Made by a program: the position numbers and the translations under genes | In this document: positions 1 to 9,862 of the stretch, piece after piece | Position numbering within the stretch: position 1 is the stretch's first letter | Layout: each line of letters opens with the position of its first letter | The notes under the pieces: model-generated | The model's input: only the letters and a program-made list of their open reading frames with translations | Databases searched by the model: none | Told to the model about the DNA's origin: nothing | Source of the DNA: Lentilactobacillus kefiri | GTDB taxonomy: Bacteria; Bacillota; Bacilli; Lactobacillales; Lactobacillaceae | Assembly: GCF_007989105.1 (NCBI RefSeq) | Contig: NZ_BJVK01000005.1 | Span: 36,278-100,277 of the forward strand | Reading direction: 5' to 3' | Length of the DNA: 64,000 bases

Positions 1-1
1 T

Positions 2-808
2 GAAATTATCGAACTTTTATCCAGGGTGCTTTTGGAACCCGGGGATGAGGTGCTTGATCCCGAACCGACTTTTTCCGAGTATGCGCTGCATTCTGCCATT
101 GAGGGTGCCAAACTTAAATCAGTTGCCCTGGATGAATCCGGAACCATTGATTTGAAGGCGATGGTCTGTGCGGTCACTCCCAAGACAAAAATGGTTTGGA
201 TCTGTAATCCCAACAATCCAACCGGGACTTTTCTGGAAGCCGACGCCATTCGCTCATTTATTGCTGATATTCCCGCCAGTGTGACGGTGATTGTTGATGA
301 GGCTTACATCGATTTTACCGGCAACCCTAAAGATTCTGCGATTGGGCTGACTGATGAGTTTTCGAACTTAGTGGTATTACGGACATTTTCAAAGGCATAC
401 GGTTTGGCTAACTTTCGGGTTGGCTTTGCGGTGTGTTCCGAGCCCCTCATCGGGTATCTTCAAGCCGTTAGACTACCATATAATTTAAGTACATTTGCTG
501 AAATTGCCGCAACGGCTGCTTTCAAGGATCAGGCATTTGTGGCAGCAACCGTTAAAAAGGTGATTGAGGAACGCAAAAAGTGGGAACACTTTCTTATCAA
601 AAGCGGTTTACCATTTTATGATTCCGCAACGAATTTTATTTTCTTTCAGGTAAAAGGTGGCGATGCTGATGAGCTTCATAAATTTTTGTTGGAGAATGGT
701 TACCTTCTTCGGAACGGTTTACGCAAGGGTTGGCTGCGGGTTACCATCGGCAAGCCGGAAGCCAATGCGGCCGTTCAAAAACTAATTTCAAAATTTCTTG
801 CAATATAA
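2..808 (+). CDS. hisC: Histidinol-phosphate aminotransferase, 3' part
   Basis: The gene enters from the left edge and is open from base 2, so the N-terminus is missing. It is a fold-type I PLP aminotransferase of the HisC group, which converts histidinol phosphate and 2-oxoglutarate to imidazole-acetol phosphate and glutamate in histidine synthesis. Visible family features are CNPNNPTG, the DEAYIDF segment holding the PLP-binding Asp/Tyr, and the Schiff-base lysine in TFSKAYGL. No other his gene follows; mnmA comes next after a 113-bp gap. A role in aromatic amino acid transamination is possible, since lone HisC-like enzymes can be broad. The family call is sure, the exact substrate less so. 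Confidence 0.88.
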   Translation, partial: EIIELLSRVLLEPGDEVLDPEPTFSEYALHSAIEGAKLKSVALDESGTIDLKAMVCAVTPKTKMVWICNPNNPTGTFLEADAIRSFIADIPASVTVIVDEAYIDFTGNPKDSAIGLTDEFSNLVVLRTFSKAYGLANFRVGFAVCSEPLIGYLQAVRLPYNLSTFAEIAATAAFKDQAFVAATVKKVIEERKKWEHFLIKSGLPFYDSATNFIFFQVKGGDADELHKFLLENGYLLRNGLRKGWLRVTIGKPEANAAVQKLISKFLAI

Positions 809-906
809 TTACTTACAAAAAGTAGCATTCGATTCGAGAATGCGTTAATATTAGTTTTACTGGAAATTACGACCTTCAACTCGTGGATTCTCCAGAATCT
901 AATTGA

Positions 907-2046
<1,140 letters not shown>

Positions 2047-2052
2047 AGATAC

Positions 2053-2086
2053 AAAAAAAGTTGACGAAATTTCGTCAGCTTTTTTA
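2053..2086. terminator. Bidirectional Rho-independent terminator
   Basis: The arms AAAGTTGACGAA (2057-2068) and TTCGTCAGCTTT (2071-2082) pair almost perfectly, with an A run before and a T run after. The hairpin can therefore stop mnmA (+) and the convergent HesB-like gene (-). Confidence 0.85.
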
Positions 2087-2122
2087 TTTTATCTTGATTA
2101 TTTTTAAATTAAACGTGTGTGG

Positions 2123-2518
2123 TTAACAGCCCGACCAACCGGCCGTAATTCCCTTTTTGAATGCTGCCAATACTTCAGCACCATTGGTAATTTGAACAGC
2201 TCCGTCCAATAATTCAGCATCGTCGCTTAAACGAATGCTGTTAGCCTGAAAGTCCAACTTGAGGCCTTTTCCCAGGAAGGTTAAATCATAGCTGGATGTA
2301 TAAAGTGGAATGTTGGCATCATTTTCCAGTTGGATCGGATAAGCCGAGTCCGGCTGATCCAAGATAACCAGGCTAAAGTCGGCACCAATTGTGCAGGCGC
2401 CACCTTTTAAAGAATACTTGCCACCGCCGTCATCGGCTATCAACAGAAGGGTTTTGCCTTTAAATCGTGAATCACTCAGTAGGGTTTTCATTGAATCGGT
2501 TATTTTGATTTTTGCCAT
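2123..2518 (-). CDS. HesB/IscA-like iron-sulfur biosynthesis family protein
   Basis: This 131-aa cytosolic protein resembles the short Firmicutes proteins annotated as iron-sulfur cluster biosynthesis family (HesB-like fold): a beta-rich body (TLLLIADDGGGKYSLKGG) and a late 'GWSGC' end. It has only an internal Cys (in GACTIG) and a C-terminal Cys, so it lacks the full C-x(n)-CGC ligand set of true A-type carriers. Cluster binding is therefore unproven. It stands alone, convergent with mnmA and divergent from the phosphatase operon. The family call rests on remembered similarity; function is not established. Confidence 0.65.
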   Translation of the reverse strand: MAKIKITDSMKTLLSDSRFKGKTLLLIADDGGGKYSLKGGACTIGADFSLVILDQPDSAYPIQLENDANIPLYTSSYDLTFLGKGLKLDFQANSIRLSDDAELLDGAVQITNGAEVLAAFKKGITAGWSGC

Positions 2519-2598
2519 GATTATTCGCCTCCAACTATATTGTACACAATTGTTTTAAAAGTAAAAGCAAATTTTTAATTAGAAGTTCCGTTATGCTT

Positions 2599-2627
2599 TT
2601 GAAATCAGCCGCTTTTCCTGTCATAAT
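2599..2627 (+). promoter_or_regulatory. Sigma-A type promoter for the phosphatase-TPR-recD2 operon
   Basis: TTGAAA (2599-2604) and CATAAT (2622-2627) are separated by 17 bp, 36 bp ahead of the TTG start at 2663. Confidence 0.6.
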
Positions 2628-2662
2628 GTAAGAAGCTAAAACTAGTTTTGGAGGAATGCAAT

Positions 2663-3319
2663 TTGACTAAGTTGTACTTTGTTCGGCACGGTAAAACAGA
2701 ATGGAATCTTGAAAGCCGCTATCAAGGTGCTGGTGGCGACTCACCACTACTTCCCCAAAGCTACGATGAAATGGACTTGTTGGGCAAACACTTTCAAAAG
2801 GTCGTTTTTGCCCACATATACGCCAGTCCAATCAAACGAGCGCGGGTAACGGCAGCACGGATTAGCCGTAAATTGAAAAAGCATCCAAAGATCTCCCTGC
2901 TTTCCCGACTGGAAGAATTTCATCTTGGAAAGATGGAGGGGCAAAAGTTTGTCGACGTTGAGAAACAGTACCCAGAGGAATTTGAAGATTTTCGCAATCA
3001 TCCAGACTTGTATGATCCAAAAGCCATTGGAGGCGAAAGTTACCGGGATGTGATCAACCGAATGACTCCGGCAATCACGGCGATTGTGAAGGCTTATCCG
3101 GATGACAATATTTTAATCGTGAGTCATGGGGCCGCGTTAAATGCTGAGATTAACGCCTTACTTGGCGTGCCGCTCCCCGACTTGCGAAAGCGCGGTGGAT
3201 TGGCGAATACCAGCACCACAATTTTGGAAAGTAATGATGCTGGCCAGTCGTATCAGCTACTTGACTGGAATGACACCAGTTATTTGAACAAAAAATTAGA
3301 CCCGACAGATTTGGTATAG
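2663..3319 (+). CDS. Histidine phosphatase family protein (phosphoglycerate mutase-like)
   Basis: Cytosolic branch of the histidine phosphatase superfamily. The N-terminal YFVRHGKTEWN motif holds the phospho-accepting His. The second catalytic His is in LIVSHGAALN near residue 160, and the acid/base Glu is probably in the RLEEFHLGKMEG segment. I chose the TTG at 2663 because GGAGG (2650-2654) lies 8 nt ahead; the longer reading from 2648 would run through that site. The 218-aa length fits small GpmB/CobC-like phosphatases. It starts an operon with the TPR gene (8-bp gap) and recD2. The substrate cannot be told from sequence; it is not necessarily a glycolytic mutase. Confidence 0.87.
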   Translation: MTKLYFVRHGKTEWNLESRYQGAGGDSPLLPQSYDEMDLLGKHFQKVVFAHIYASPIKRARVTAARISRKLKKHPKISLLSRLEEFHLGKMEGQKFVDVEKQYPEEFEDFRNHPDLYDPKAIGGESYRDVINRMTPAITAIVKAYPDDNILIVSHGAALNAEINALLGVPLPDLRKRGGLANTSTTILESNDAGQSYQLLDWNDTSYLNKKLDPTDLV

Positions 3320-3327
3320 GTGACAAT

Positions 3328-4080
3328 ATGGCAAACAATTCAGATAAAATCAAAAAATTACAAAAACAAAATCAAGAAAATCAACGTAAATATACTAAGA
3401 AACGTGAGGCTGAAGAAGCCAAGGCTAAAGAGGCCATTCATAAGTTGGTTCAAAAAGTCGACCAGGATCCAAATAACTATCATCACTACTACGATCTGGC
3501 GACATTTTTGGTTGAAGCCAAGGATTACGAACAGGCTGAAGAATTACTGATGAAGGCGCTTGGCTTATTTGACAAGGCCTCCCAGGATGTTAAGAATACC
3601 CTGCAGTTTGGACTGGGAAACGTTTATTATGCAGCTGCCGAATATGATAAAGCAATCAAGATTTTTCAAGGAATCAAAGATAAGAAGCTGCAGGCTGAAT
3701 CATACATCATGCTTGCCCAAAGCTATATGGCCAAAGGCGACAACAAGCGGGCAATGGTCTTTGCCCTGTCAGCTCAAAGTTCCCGGCACGATGATCCTGA
3801 CGTTAACCAGATGATTGGAGACAACCTTTTGGCACTGGGCAATTTTGCTCAAGCCGGTGAATTTTACGATAATGTACTGAAGACTGAACCCGAGAATGGA
3901 AAAGCCAATTTTAATCGGGGCATTGTCGCAATGGTTAATGGTGAAGCTTTTGACAAATATTTTGAAAAAGCCAAGCAGGATGATCCAGTTTACTTCAAAA
4001 ATGGTCAGCGAAAATTAAAAGATATTGAAAAAGTGATTCAGATTAACAAAGACAAGAATAAAGATAAGAAACAAAAGTAA
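3328..4080 (+). CDS. Tetratricopeptide repeat protein
   Basis: A cytosolic protein of 250 aa. It begins with a charged coiled-coil stretch (about residues 5-40, rich in Lys, Gln and Glu). TPR-like helical pairs follow, for example YYDLATFLVEAKDYEQAEE, LGNVYYAAAEYDKAIKIF and GDNLLALGNFAQAGEFY, and the tail is very lysine-rich. TPR arrays bind other proteins; there is no catalytic motif. The gene lies between the histidine phosphatase and recD2 with short gaps, so the three are probably cotranscribed, but no shared pathway is evident. Function unknown. Confidence 0.85.
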   Translation: MANNSDKIKKLQKQNQENQRKYTKKREAEEAKAKEAIHKLVQKVDQDPNNYHHYYDLATFLVEAKDYEQAEELLMKALGLFDKASQDVKNTLQFGLGNVYYAAAEYDKAIKIFQGIKDKKLQAESYIMLAQSYMAKGDNKRAMVFALSAQSSRHDDPDVNQMIGDNLLALGNFAQAGEFYDNVLKTEPENGKANFNRGIVAMVNGEAFDKYFEKAKQDDPVYFKNGQRKLKDIEKVIQINKDKNKDKKQK

Positions 4081-4107
4081 TGACTGTGATGAATAGGGAG
4101 GACCGTC

Positions 4108-6582
4108 TTGGATCGTTCAATGGATTTATTTGGCTCAGAACAGAATAATCATGAACCACAATATGTTGATGGCCGATTAAAGGCGATCTTCTTTTCGAGT
4201 AACGACAGTTTTTATAAAGTGGTCCTGGTGGAAATTACCGATACCAACGTTGATTGGCCCGAAGATGAAATTGTCGTGACCGGTAATTTTGGTGATCTGG
4301 TCGAAGAAAACAGCTATCATTTCACTGGCAAATTGGTTGACCACCCGCGTTATGGGAAGCAGTTTCAAGCCAGCAACTACACCAGTGTGATTGCCACCAC
4401 CAGGGAGGGGGTCGTCAAATACCTGTCTGGTGAGCAATTCCCCGGGATTGGTAAGAAGACCGCCGAACGAGTGGTTGACGTGTTGGGCGACGACGCGATC
4501 GAAAAGATCACTGCTGATGGCCGGGTCCTTGACAATGTGCCAATCAGTTCCAAATTACGGACGGCAATCGTTGAGAATTTGAATACCGATGATAATTTGG
4601 AAAAAGTCATTGTCGGCTTAAACAGCTATGGATTTTCCAGCGCGATTGCCTCGTCAATTTATCAAAAATATCATGAAGATGCATTGAAAATTATTGCCGA
4701 AAATCCTTACCAGTTAGTTGAGGATATCGATGGCATCAGCTTTAAAAAGGCCGATGCCATCGCCCTTCGACTGGGAATTGTCCCCGATTCAAATGAACGA
4801 ATCCGCGCCGGACTGATGTACGCAATTGATGAACTCTGTCTTCAAAATGGTGATACATATACAACCACCGGGCCACTGATTGAAACGGCCATCAACGTTT
4901 TGGAAGGCAATTCCAACCAACAGATTCCCGGCAAAAAACTAGCAGAAAGCTTGGTTGAACTTGCCAAAGAAGGCAAAGTTGTCGGCGAAGAAAATCGAAT
5001 TTATTTAACCCGTTTATATAATGCCGAAGTCCAGATTGCCGATCATTTAAATCGGGTAATTAAAAATAAGGATGATGAAGATCAGCTCAAAGAAGATGCT
5101 ATCAAAAAGCAGCTTCGGGTGGTTGAAAAGCAATTTGATATTAATTACGACGATTCTCAAGTTGCCGCAATTGTCCAGGCAATCCAATCACCGGCGTTTA
5201 TTTTGACTGGTGGACCCGGTACCGGAAAGACGACCATCATTAATGGGATCGTGAATACCTACGCGCGACTGCACGAGTATTCATTGGATATTAATTCGTA
5301 TAAGGATAAGCCGTTTCCAATTGTTTTGGCTGCGCCAACAGGCCGGGCGGCCAAACACATGACGGAATCAACCGGCTTACCTGCCAGCACGATTCACAGA
5401 CTTTTGGGCCTCAATGGCCGCGAGTCCAATGACACTGCCGGCACCAAGGATATTGAAGGAGCCTTGTTGATTATTGATGAAATGTCGATGGTCGATACCT
5501 ACTTGTTCAGATCATTGGTTCGGGCAATTCCCAATCATATGCAGGTTGTCTTAGTAGGTGATCAGGATCAGTTGCCATCAGTTGGACCCGGACAGGTTTT
5601 TCACGATTTACTGGTATCAAAACAAATTCCCGCCATGCAGCTGAACACCATTTACCGTCAGGAAAAAGGATCTTCGATTATTCAATTGGCGCATGATATT
5701 CATCGTGGCAAGCTGTCGGCTGATTTTACCGAGAACCAATCTGACCGATCCTTTATTCCCTGTAACGAATATCAGATCTCGTCGGTGATCCAACAGGTTA
5801 CCAAACGGGCCAAACAAAAGGATTTTGGCTTAATGGATGTCCAGGTATTGGCCCCGATGTATCGTGGCCGGGCAGGAATTGACCGCTTGAATGACGTCGT
5901 TCAGGATGTTTGGCAGGGGGACGCTGCCGGCAAGAAATCCGTCACCATCCGCGAACACACTTATCGGATTGGTGATAAAGTGCTTCAGCTGGTTAATAAT
6001 CCGGAACGAAACGTTTTTAACGGTGATATCGGGATTATCGTTGGGATGGAAACCGTTAAGGACCAGAAGACCCCGAACAAAATTACAATTGATTTTGATG
6101 AAACTGAAGTCACGTATGAAAAGAACGAATGGACGCAGTTTACATTAGCGTACTGTACTTCGATTCATAAGGCTCAGGGTAGTGAATTTAAAATGGTTAT
6201 TTTACCGATTGTCCGCCAATTTTCACGGATGCTGCAGCGAAATCTGCTTTACACAGCTGTGACCCGGGCAAGCGATTTCCTGATCATGTTGGGCGAAAAA
6301 GAAGCTTTTGAACAATGTGTCCGCAACGTTTCGGTTAATCGGCAGACAAGTCTGGTTAAACGTCTGGTTGATGCCATTGGCTTAAAGGTTAGTGATGACG
6401 GCAGTGAGGAAGATTCGACCCAAGAACCCGAAACCGCCGGTCTTTCTGCCGTGGAAAGTGCCGATCATGCTGAGAAACAAGCCCTGCCCGATCATTTAAC
6501 GAATGATGTTATTAATCAAAATCTAATTGATCCGATGATCGGAATGGATGACGTAAGTCCTAAAGACTTCATGAAGTCTTAG
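4108..6582 (+). CDS. recD2: ATP-dependent 5'-3' DNA helicase RecD2
   Basis: RecD2 is the RecBC-independent RecD-like superfamily 1 helicase of Firmicutes, acting in replication-fork and repair work. Helix-hairpin-helix type segments come early (FPGIGKKTAERVVDVLG near residue 112). Walker A GGPGTGKT is near 368-375, Walker B IIDEMSMVD near 455-463, then GDQDQLPSVGPG and the C-terminal helicase motif TSIHKAQGSEF. The TTG at 4108 follows GGGAGG by a normal distance. Length is 824 aa with an acidic, probably disordered tail after about residue 740. The last codons overlap an imperfect inverted repeat (6559-6583) with no T run, so it is a poor terminator candidate. Confidence 0.96.
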   Translation: MDRSMDLFGSEQNNHEPQYVDGRLKAIFFSSNDSFYKVVLVEITDTNVDWPEDEIVVTGNFGDLVEENSYHFTGKLVDHPRYGKQFQASNYTSVIATTREGVVKYLSGEQFPGIGKKTAERVVDVLGDDAIEKITADGRVLDNVPISSKLRTAIVENLNTDDNLEKVIVGLNSYGFSSAIASSIYQKYHEDALKIIAENPYQLVEDIDGISFKKADAIALRLGIVPDSNERIRAGLMYAIDELCLQNGDTYTTTGPLIETAINVLEGNSNQQIPGKKLAESLVELAKEGKVVGEENRIYLTRLYNAEVQIADHLNRVIKNKDDEDQLKEDAIKKQLRVVEKQFDINYDDSQVAAIVQAIQSPAFILTGGPGTGKTTIINGIVNTYARLHEYSLDINSYKDKPFPIVLAAPTGRAAKHMTESTGLPASTIHRLLGLNGRESNDTAGTKDIEGALLIIDEMSMVDTYLFRSLVRAIPNHMQVVLVGDQDQLPSVGPGQVFHDLLVSKQIPAMQLNTIYRQEKGSSIIQLAHDIHRGKLSADFTENQSDRSFIPCNEYQISSVIQQVTKRAKQKDFGLMDVQVLAPMYRGRAGIDRLNDVVQDVWQGDAAGKKSVTIREHTYRIGDKVLQLVNNPERNVFNGDIGIIVGMETVKDQKTPNKITIDFDETEVTYEKNEWTQFTLAYCTSIHKAQGSEFKMVILPIVRQFSRMLQRNLLYTAVTRASDFLIMLGEKEAFEQCVRNVSVNRQTSLVKRLVDAIGLKVSDDGSEEDSTQEPETAGLSAVESADHAEKQALPDHLTNDVINQNLIDPMIGMDDVSPKDFMKS

Positions 6583-6668
6583 GATTATCAGTGAAAACTT
6601 ACAAAGTTCGGGCAAAATTATGTTAAAATTTAAGGTAAATAGGTAAAGAAGAATACTTGGAGGATATC

Positions 6669-7628
6669 ATGGCCGAATCAAATACGCATCCCAATCTTAA
6701 ATTATTTTCTTTAAGTTCCAACCGCCACTTGGCTGAGGAAATTAGTAAGGCAGTCGGTGTGCCGCTTGGTAAAGCAACTGTTGAAAAGTTCAGCGATGAT
6801 GAAATCAAAATCAGTGTTGATGAAAGTATTCGGGGCGATGAAGTTTACATCATTCAATCTGTCTCGGATCCGGTCAACTCCAATTTGATGGAGTTGCTGA
6901 TTATGGTTGATGCAGTCCGTCGGGCAAGCGCAAAGTCAATTAACGTGGTAATTCCTTACTACGGATACTCACGGGCAGACCGCAAAGCCCGTTCCAGAGA
7001 ACCAATTACTGCAAAACTAGTTGCCTCTTTCTTGGAAATGGATGGGGTTGATCGAGTGGTTGCACTTGATCTTCACGCAGACCAAATTCAAGGTTTCTTC
7101 AACATTCCTGTTGATCATTTAAAGGCAGATACTTTGTTGGCACACTATTTTACCAACACGCATAACAGTTCTGACGTTGTGGTTGTCTCACCGGATCATA
7201 CTGGTGTTTCCCGAGCTAGAAAGTTCGCTGAACTTTTGAACGCCCCAATTGCCATTATTGATAACCGCTCGCCTGAAGATTCAACGACAGTTCCTGAATC
7301 AGTCATTGGAAGTGTTGAAGGAAAACGGGCAGTTATTGTTGACGATATGATTGATACAGCGTTCAAACTGACAATCGCAGCTGAAACGTTGAAGAAGGCC
7401 GGAGCAAAAGATGTTTTTGCGATCGCAACTCATGCCGTCTTCTCCGGGGATGCTCAAAAACGTCTTCAAGATTCAGCAATCAAAAAAGTGATTGTAACAA
7501 ATTCAATTAGTATCTCCAAAGCCGACCAATTTGAAAAGCTTGAAGTTGTCTCCGTCGGACCATTGTTTGGCGAGGCAATCAATCTGATTCATAACCAGAA
7601 ATCAGTTGGAAAGCTGTTTGGAAGATAA
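6669..7628 (+). CDS. prs: Divergent ribose-phosphate pyrophosphokinase paralogue
   Basis: Overall this is a full-length class I PRPP synthetase (319 aa), the enzyme family that makes PRPP from ribose 5-phosphate and ATP. The ATG at 6669 follows GGAGGA (6659-6664). Family blocks are clear: [21 protein letters not shown] and the catalytic-His block [12 protein letters not shown]. Several critical positions are altered. The usual YGYARQD reads YGYSRAD; the catalytic flexible loop, usually IIDKRRP, reads IIDNRSP, losing the catalytic Lys and second Arg; and the PRPP loop DDMIDTAGT reads DDMIDTAFK. Established knowledge of B. subtilis and human PRS says these residues are needed for activity or nucleotide binding. 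I infer a weakly active or regulatory subunit (compare mammalian PRS-associated proteins), with a second, normal prs elsewhere. Such paralogues may be common in lactobacilli. Confidence 0.85.
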   Translation: MAESNTHPNLKLFSLSSNRHLAEEISKAVGVPLGKATVEKFSDDEIKISVDESIRGDEVYIIQSVSDPVNSNLMELLIMVDAVRRASAKSINVVIPYYGYSRADRKARSREPITAKLVASFLEMDGVDRVVALDLHADQIQGFFNIPVDHLKADTLLAHYFTNTHNSSDVVVVSPDHTGVSRARKFAELLNAPIAIIDNRSPEDSTTVPESVIGSVEGKRAVIVDDMIDTAFKLTIAAETLKKAGAKDVFAIATHAVFSGDAQKRLQDSAIKKVIVTNSISISKADQFEKLEVVSVGPLFGEAINLIHNQKSVGKLFGR

Positions 7629-7653
7629 AATATTTTACGAGGTGGTTTGATTT

Positions 7654-8649
7654 ATGTATAGTTATAAGGCAAATGACAATCGTTATGAAAACGCAGTTGT
7701 CCGCAGAGCCGGCAATTCCGGACTGCAGTTACCAGCGTTATCATTTGGTTTGTGGCACAGTTTTGGTGACGATGCCAACTACGGTGACAGTGAAAAAGTC
7801 ATTTTAAAAGCCTTTGACTTGGGTATTTTTAGTTTTGATAATGCGTACAATTATGGTCCAAGTGCCGGTGCCGCTGAAAGAATGTTTGGTGAAGTCTACC
7901 GTGCCAACCTGAAGCCATACCGTGATGAACTGGTGATTACAACCAAAGCCGGTTTTAATATGTGGCCCGGACCTTACGGAAACTTCTCATCCAAGAAGAC
8001 TTTAGTCAATGCATTGGATGGCAGCTTAAAACGAATGGGCTTGGATTATGTTGATATTTATTACAGTCATCGGTTCGATCCAAACACCAGCCTCGAAGAA
8101 ACTGCCGAAGCATTGGATGAAATTGTTCGTTCCGGTAAAGCTTTGTACATTGGAATTTCTAATTACAACGCCAAACAAACTGCAGAAATTATTAAATACT
8201 TTAAAGAATTCCACACACCATTTGTTGTTAATCAGGCATCTTATAACATGTTGAACCGTGGGATTGAAGAAGACGGTCTTTTGGATACTTTAAGCAAGAA
8301 TAATAAAGCACTGGTTGCTTATGGACCACTTGCCGAAGGATTGTTAACCGATAAATACCTTAACGGGATGGATGACAATGTGAAGATTCACTGGAGCAAC
8401 CAATTTGTGATCAAGCATGGTAAGGACGAATTGGTTAAGAAGCTTAATGAATTAAATGACATTGCCAAGAACCGTGATCAGACTTTAGCTCAGATGTCAC
8501 TGGCATGGCTGCTGCATGATAAGACGGTTGCCAGTGTTGTAACTGGGGCTTCAAAGATCAATCACTTGGAAGATAATCTTAAAGCTGTTCAAAACCTTAA
8601 CTTTACCCAAGATGAACTTGATCAAATCGACAAGATTGTTAAAGAATAA
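7654..8649 (+). CDS. Aldo/keto reductase, YghZ-like
   Basis: NAD(P)H-dependent oxidoreductase with a TIM-barrel fold, 331 aa, cytosolic. The tetrad typical of the family is visible: Asp/Tyr in SFDNAYNYGPS, Lys in TTKAGFNMWPGPYG and His in YYSHRFDP. The GPYG segment and length match the L-glyceraldehyde-3-phosphate reductase (YghZ/GpR) subgroup, so reduction of small aldehydes is likely. It follows the prs paralogue by 25 bp with its own GAGGTGG ribosome binding site and may share its transcript. The true substrate is not known. Confidence 0.9.
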   Translation: MYSYKANDNRYENAVVRRAGNSGLQLPALSFGLWHSFGDDANYGDSEKVILKAFDLGIFSFDNAYNYGPSAGAAERMFGEVYRANLKPYRDELVITTKAGFNMWPGPYGNFSSKKTLVNALDGSLKRMGLDYVDIYYSHRFDPNTSLEETAEALDEIVRSGKALYIGISNYNAKQTAEIIKYFKEFHTPFVVNQASYNMLNRGIEEDGLLDTLSKNNKALVAYGPLAEGLLTDKYLNGMDDNVKIHWSNQFVIKHGKDELVKKLNELNDIAKNRDQTLAQMSLAWLLHDKTVASVVTGASKINHLEDNLKAVQNLNFTQDELDQIDKIVKE

Positions 8650-8659
8650 TTAGGATTAA

Positions 8660-8673
8660 AAGAAACGTTTTCA
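8660..8673. promoter_or_regulatory. Weak cre-like half palindrome upstream of rbsR
   Basis: The 11-mer AAACGTTTTCA (8663-8673) matches the right half of the CcpA cre consensus; the left half is poor. The same 11-mer recurs at 10801-10811, just past rbsK. Confidence 0.35.
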
Positions 8674-8693
8674 AAATTAAGCGTTAAACTGGG

Positions 8694-8728
8694 ATTAAAC
8701 CGGTTTAATGCTTTTTATTTGGTATAAT
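8694..8728 (+). promoter_or_regulatory. rbsR promoter with overlapping LacI-type operator
   Basis: A perfect 16-bp palindrome, ATTAAACCGGTTTAAT (8694-8709), has the central CG and A/T-rich arms typical of LacI/GalR operators. A TATAAT -10 box lies at 8723-8728, which puts the -35 position (about 8700-8705) inside the palindrome. Binding of RbsR there would block its own promoter. Autoregulation is inferred. Confidence 0.7.
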
Positions 8729-8765
8729 CTAAGCAAAGACCTTTGACCGTGAATGGAGAATAATT

Positions 8766-9773
8766 ATGACAAAGAAAGTGACAATTACTGATCTGGCAGC
8801 TCGCGCCAACGTTTCCGTGACGACCGTCTCTCAAATTCTGAATGGCAAGGCCGCACGTTTCAGTAGTAAAACAGTTGCAAAAGTAAAGCAGCTTCAAAAA
8901 GACATGGGTTATGTTCCGGACTTCAACGCTCAAAGTTTAATCCGAAAGAGTGGGCGAACAATTGGGGTTTTAATTCCCAACATTAATAACCCATTCTTCA
9001 GCAGATTTTTGCGAGGAATTGAAGCCGAAGCAATTAAACAGAATTATGTACCGCTTATTTTTGGCTCTGACAACAGTCAAGAACGGGAGACACACTATTT
9101 ATTTGAATCTGTCAGAAGGGCCGCAGACGGGATGATAATCGCTTCTGCAGTGTCTGACGTTAATTATATTGATAATATTTTAAATCAAAACGGCATTCCG
9201 TATATTTTGATTGATCAGGCGCCCGTTGCCAAGGGTGACCGGGTTGACGCCAATAACCTTAAAGGCGGCGAAATGTTGGCCAATTATTTAATCAAAAAAG
9301 GGCACACAAACGTGGCTGTGGTTTGTTCCGAAAAGCCAACTTTGAATTTGCAGCAGCGACTTGAGGGATTCGTCGAAGCTTTCAAAAAGAATGGCACGCC
9401 AATCCCAGATGAGCGAATTATCACAACTCAGTTGACCAAGCAGGGCGGCTATGATGCCACTCCAGCAGCGCTGGCAACCAAGCCAAACGCCATATTTGCA
9501 ATTAATGATGAGATTGCCATTGGCCTGTATCGTGGGATTGAAGAAGCCGGTTTGAAGATTCCGGAAGACATTTCCGTCGTTGGTTATGATGATATCGATC
9601 TGAGTGAATATATTTATCCCAAATTAACGACGATTCATCAGCCAGCATTTGAAATGGGAACCAATGCCGCTCAAATGATCATTAAACGGATTGAAAATCA
9701 AAATCAACCAATTCAGCGAATCTCACTTCCCGTCTCTTTGGTCGAGCGAAACAGCGTTAATCAGATCGACTAA
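8766..9773 (+). CDS. rbsR: LacI-family transcriptional repressor, ribose-type (RbsR)
   Basis: A 335-aa DNA-binding repressor. The N-terminal helix-turn-helix TITDLAARANVSVTTVSQIL (residues 5-24) is the LacI signature. The hinge is followed by a periplasmic-binding-protein-like sugar domain (GRTIGVLIPNINNPFFSRF onward; VVGYDDIDLSEYIYPKLTTI near the end). Ribokinase follows directly, so a ribose or related pentose effector is likely. The overlapping palindrome and promoter at 8694-8728 suggest autoregulation. No ribose transporter (rbsUDABC) is linked here, so uptake genes must lie elsewhere. Confidence 0.88.
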   Translation: MTKKVTITDLAARANVSVTTVSQILNGKAARFSSKTVAKVKQLQKDMGYVPDFNAQSLIRKSGRTIGVLIPNINNPFFSRFLRGIEAEAIKQNYVPLIFGSDNSQERETHYLFESVRRAADGMIIASAVSDVNYIDNILNQNGIPYILIDQAPVAKGDRVDANNLKGGEMLANYLIKKGHTNVAVVCSEKPTLNLQQRLEGFVEAFKKNGTPIPDERIITTQLTKQGGYDATPAALATKPNAIFAINDEIAIGLYRGIEEAGLKIPEDISVVGYDDIDLSEYIYPKLTTIHQPAFEMGTNAAQMIIKRIENQNQPIQRISLPVSLVERNSVNQID

Positions 9774-9783
9774 ATTCCAATAG

Positions 9784-9812
9784 TTGTTAAACGAATTAGA
9801 ATTTGATAGAAT
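9784..9812 (+). promoter_or_regulatory. Promoter for ribokinase
   Basis: TTGTTA (9784-9789) and TAGAAT (9807-9812) are spaced by 17 bp in the 89-bp gap between rbsR and rbsK. The ribose kinase can therefore be made independently of rbsR read-through. Confidence 0.55.
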
Positions 9813-9862
9813 CTAGTTAAAGGTTTTAGCACACTATATAAAAGGACTTAGAGGAGCTTATT

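Noticed and set aside
6559..6583. Inverted repeat at the recD2 stop, possible terminator
   Set aside because: The arms are imperfect and no T run follows, so termination is not supported. It may only be coding constraint.
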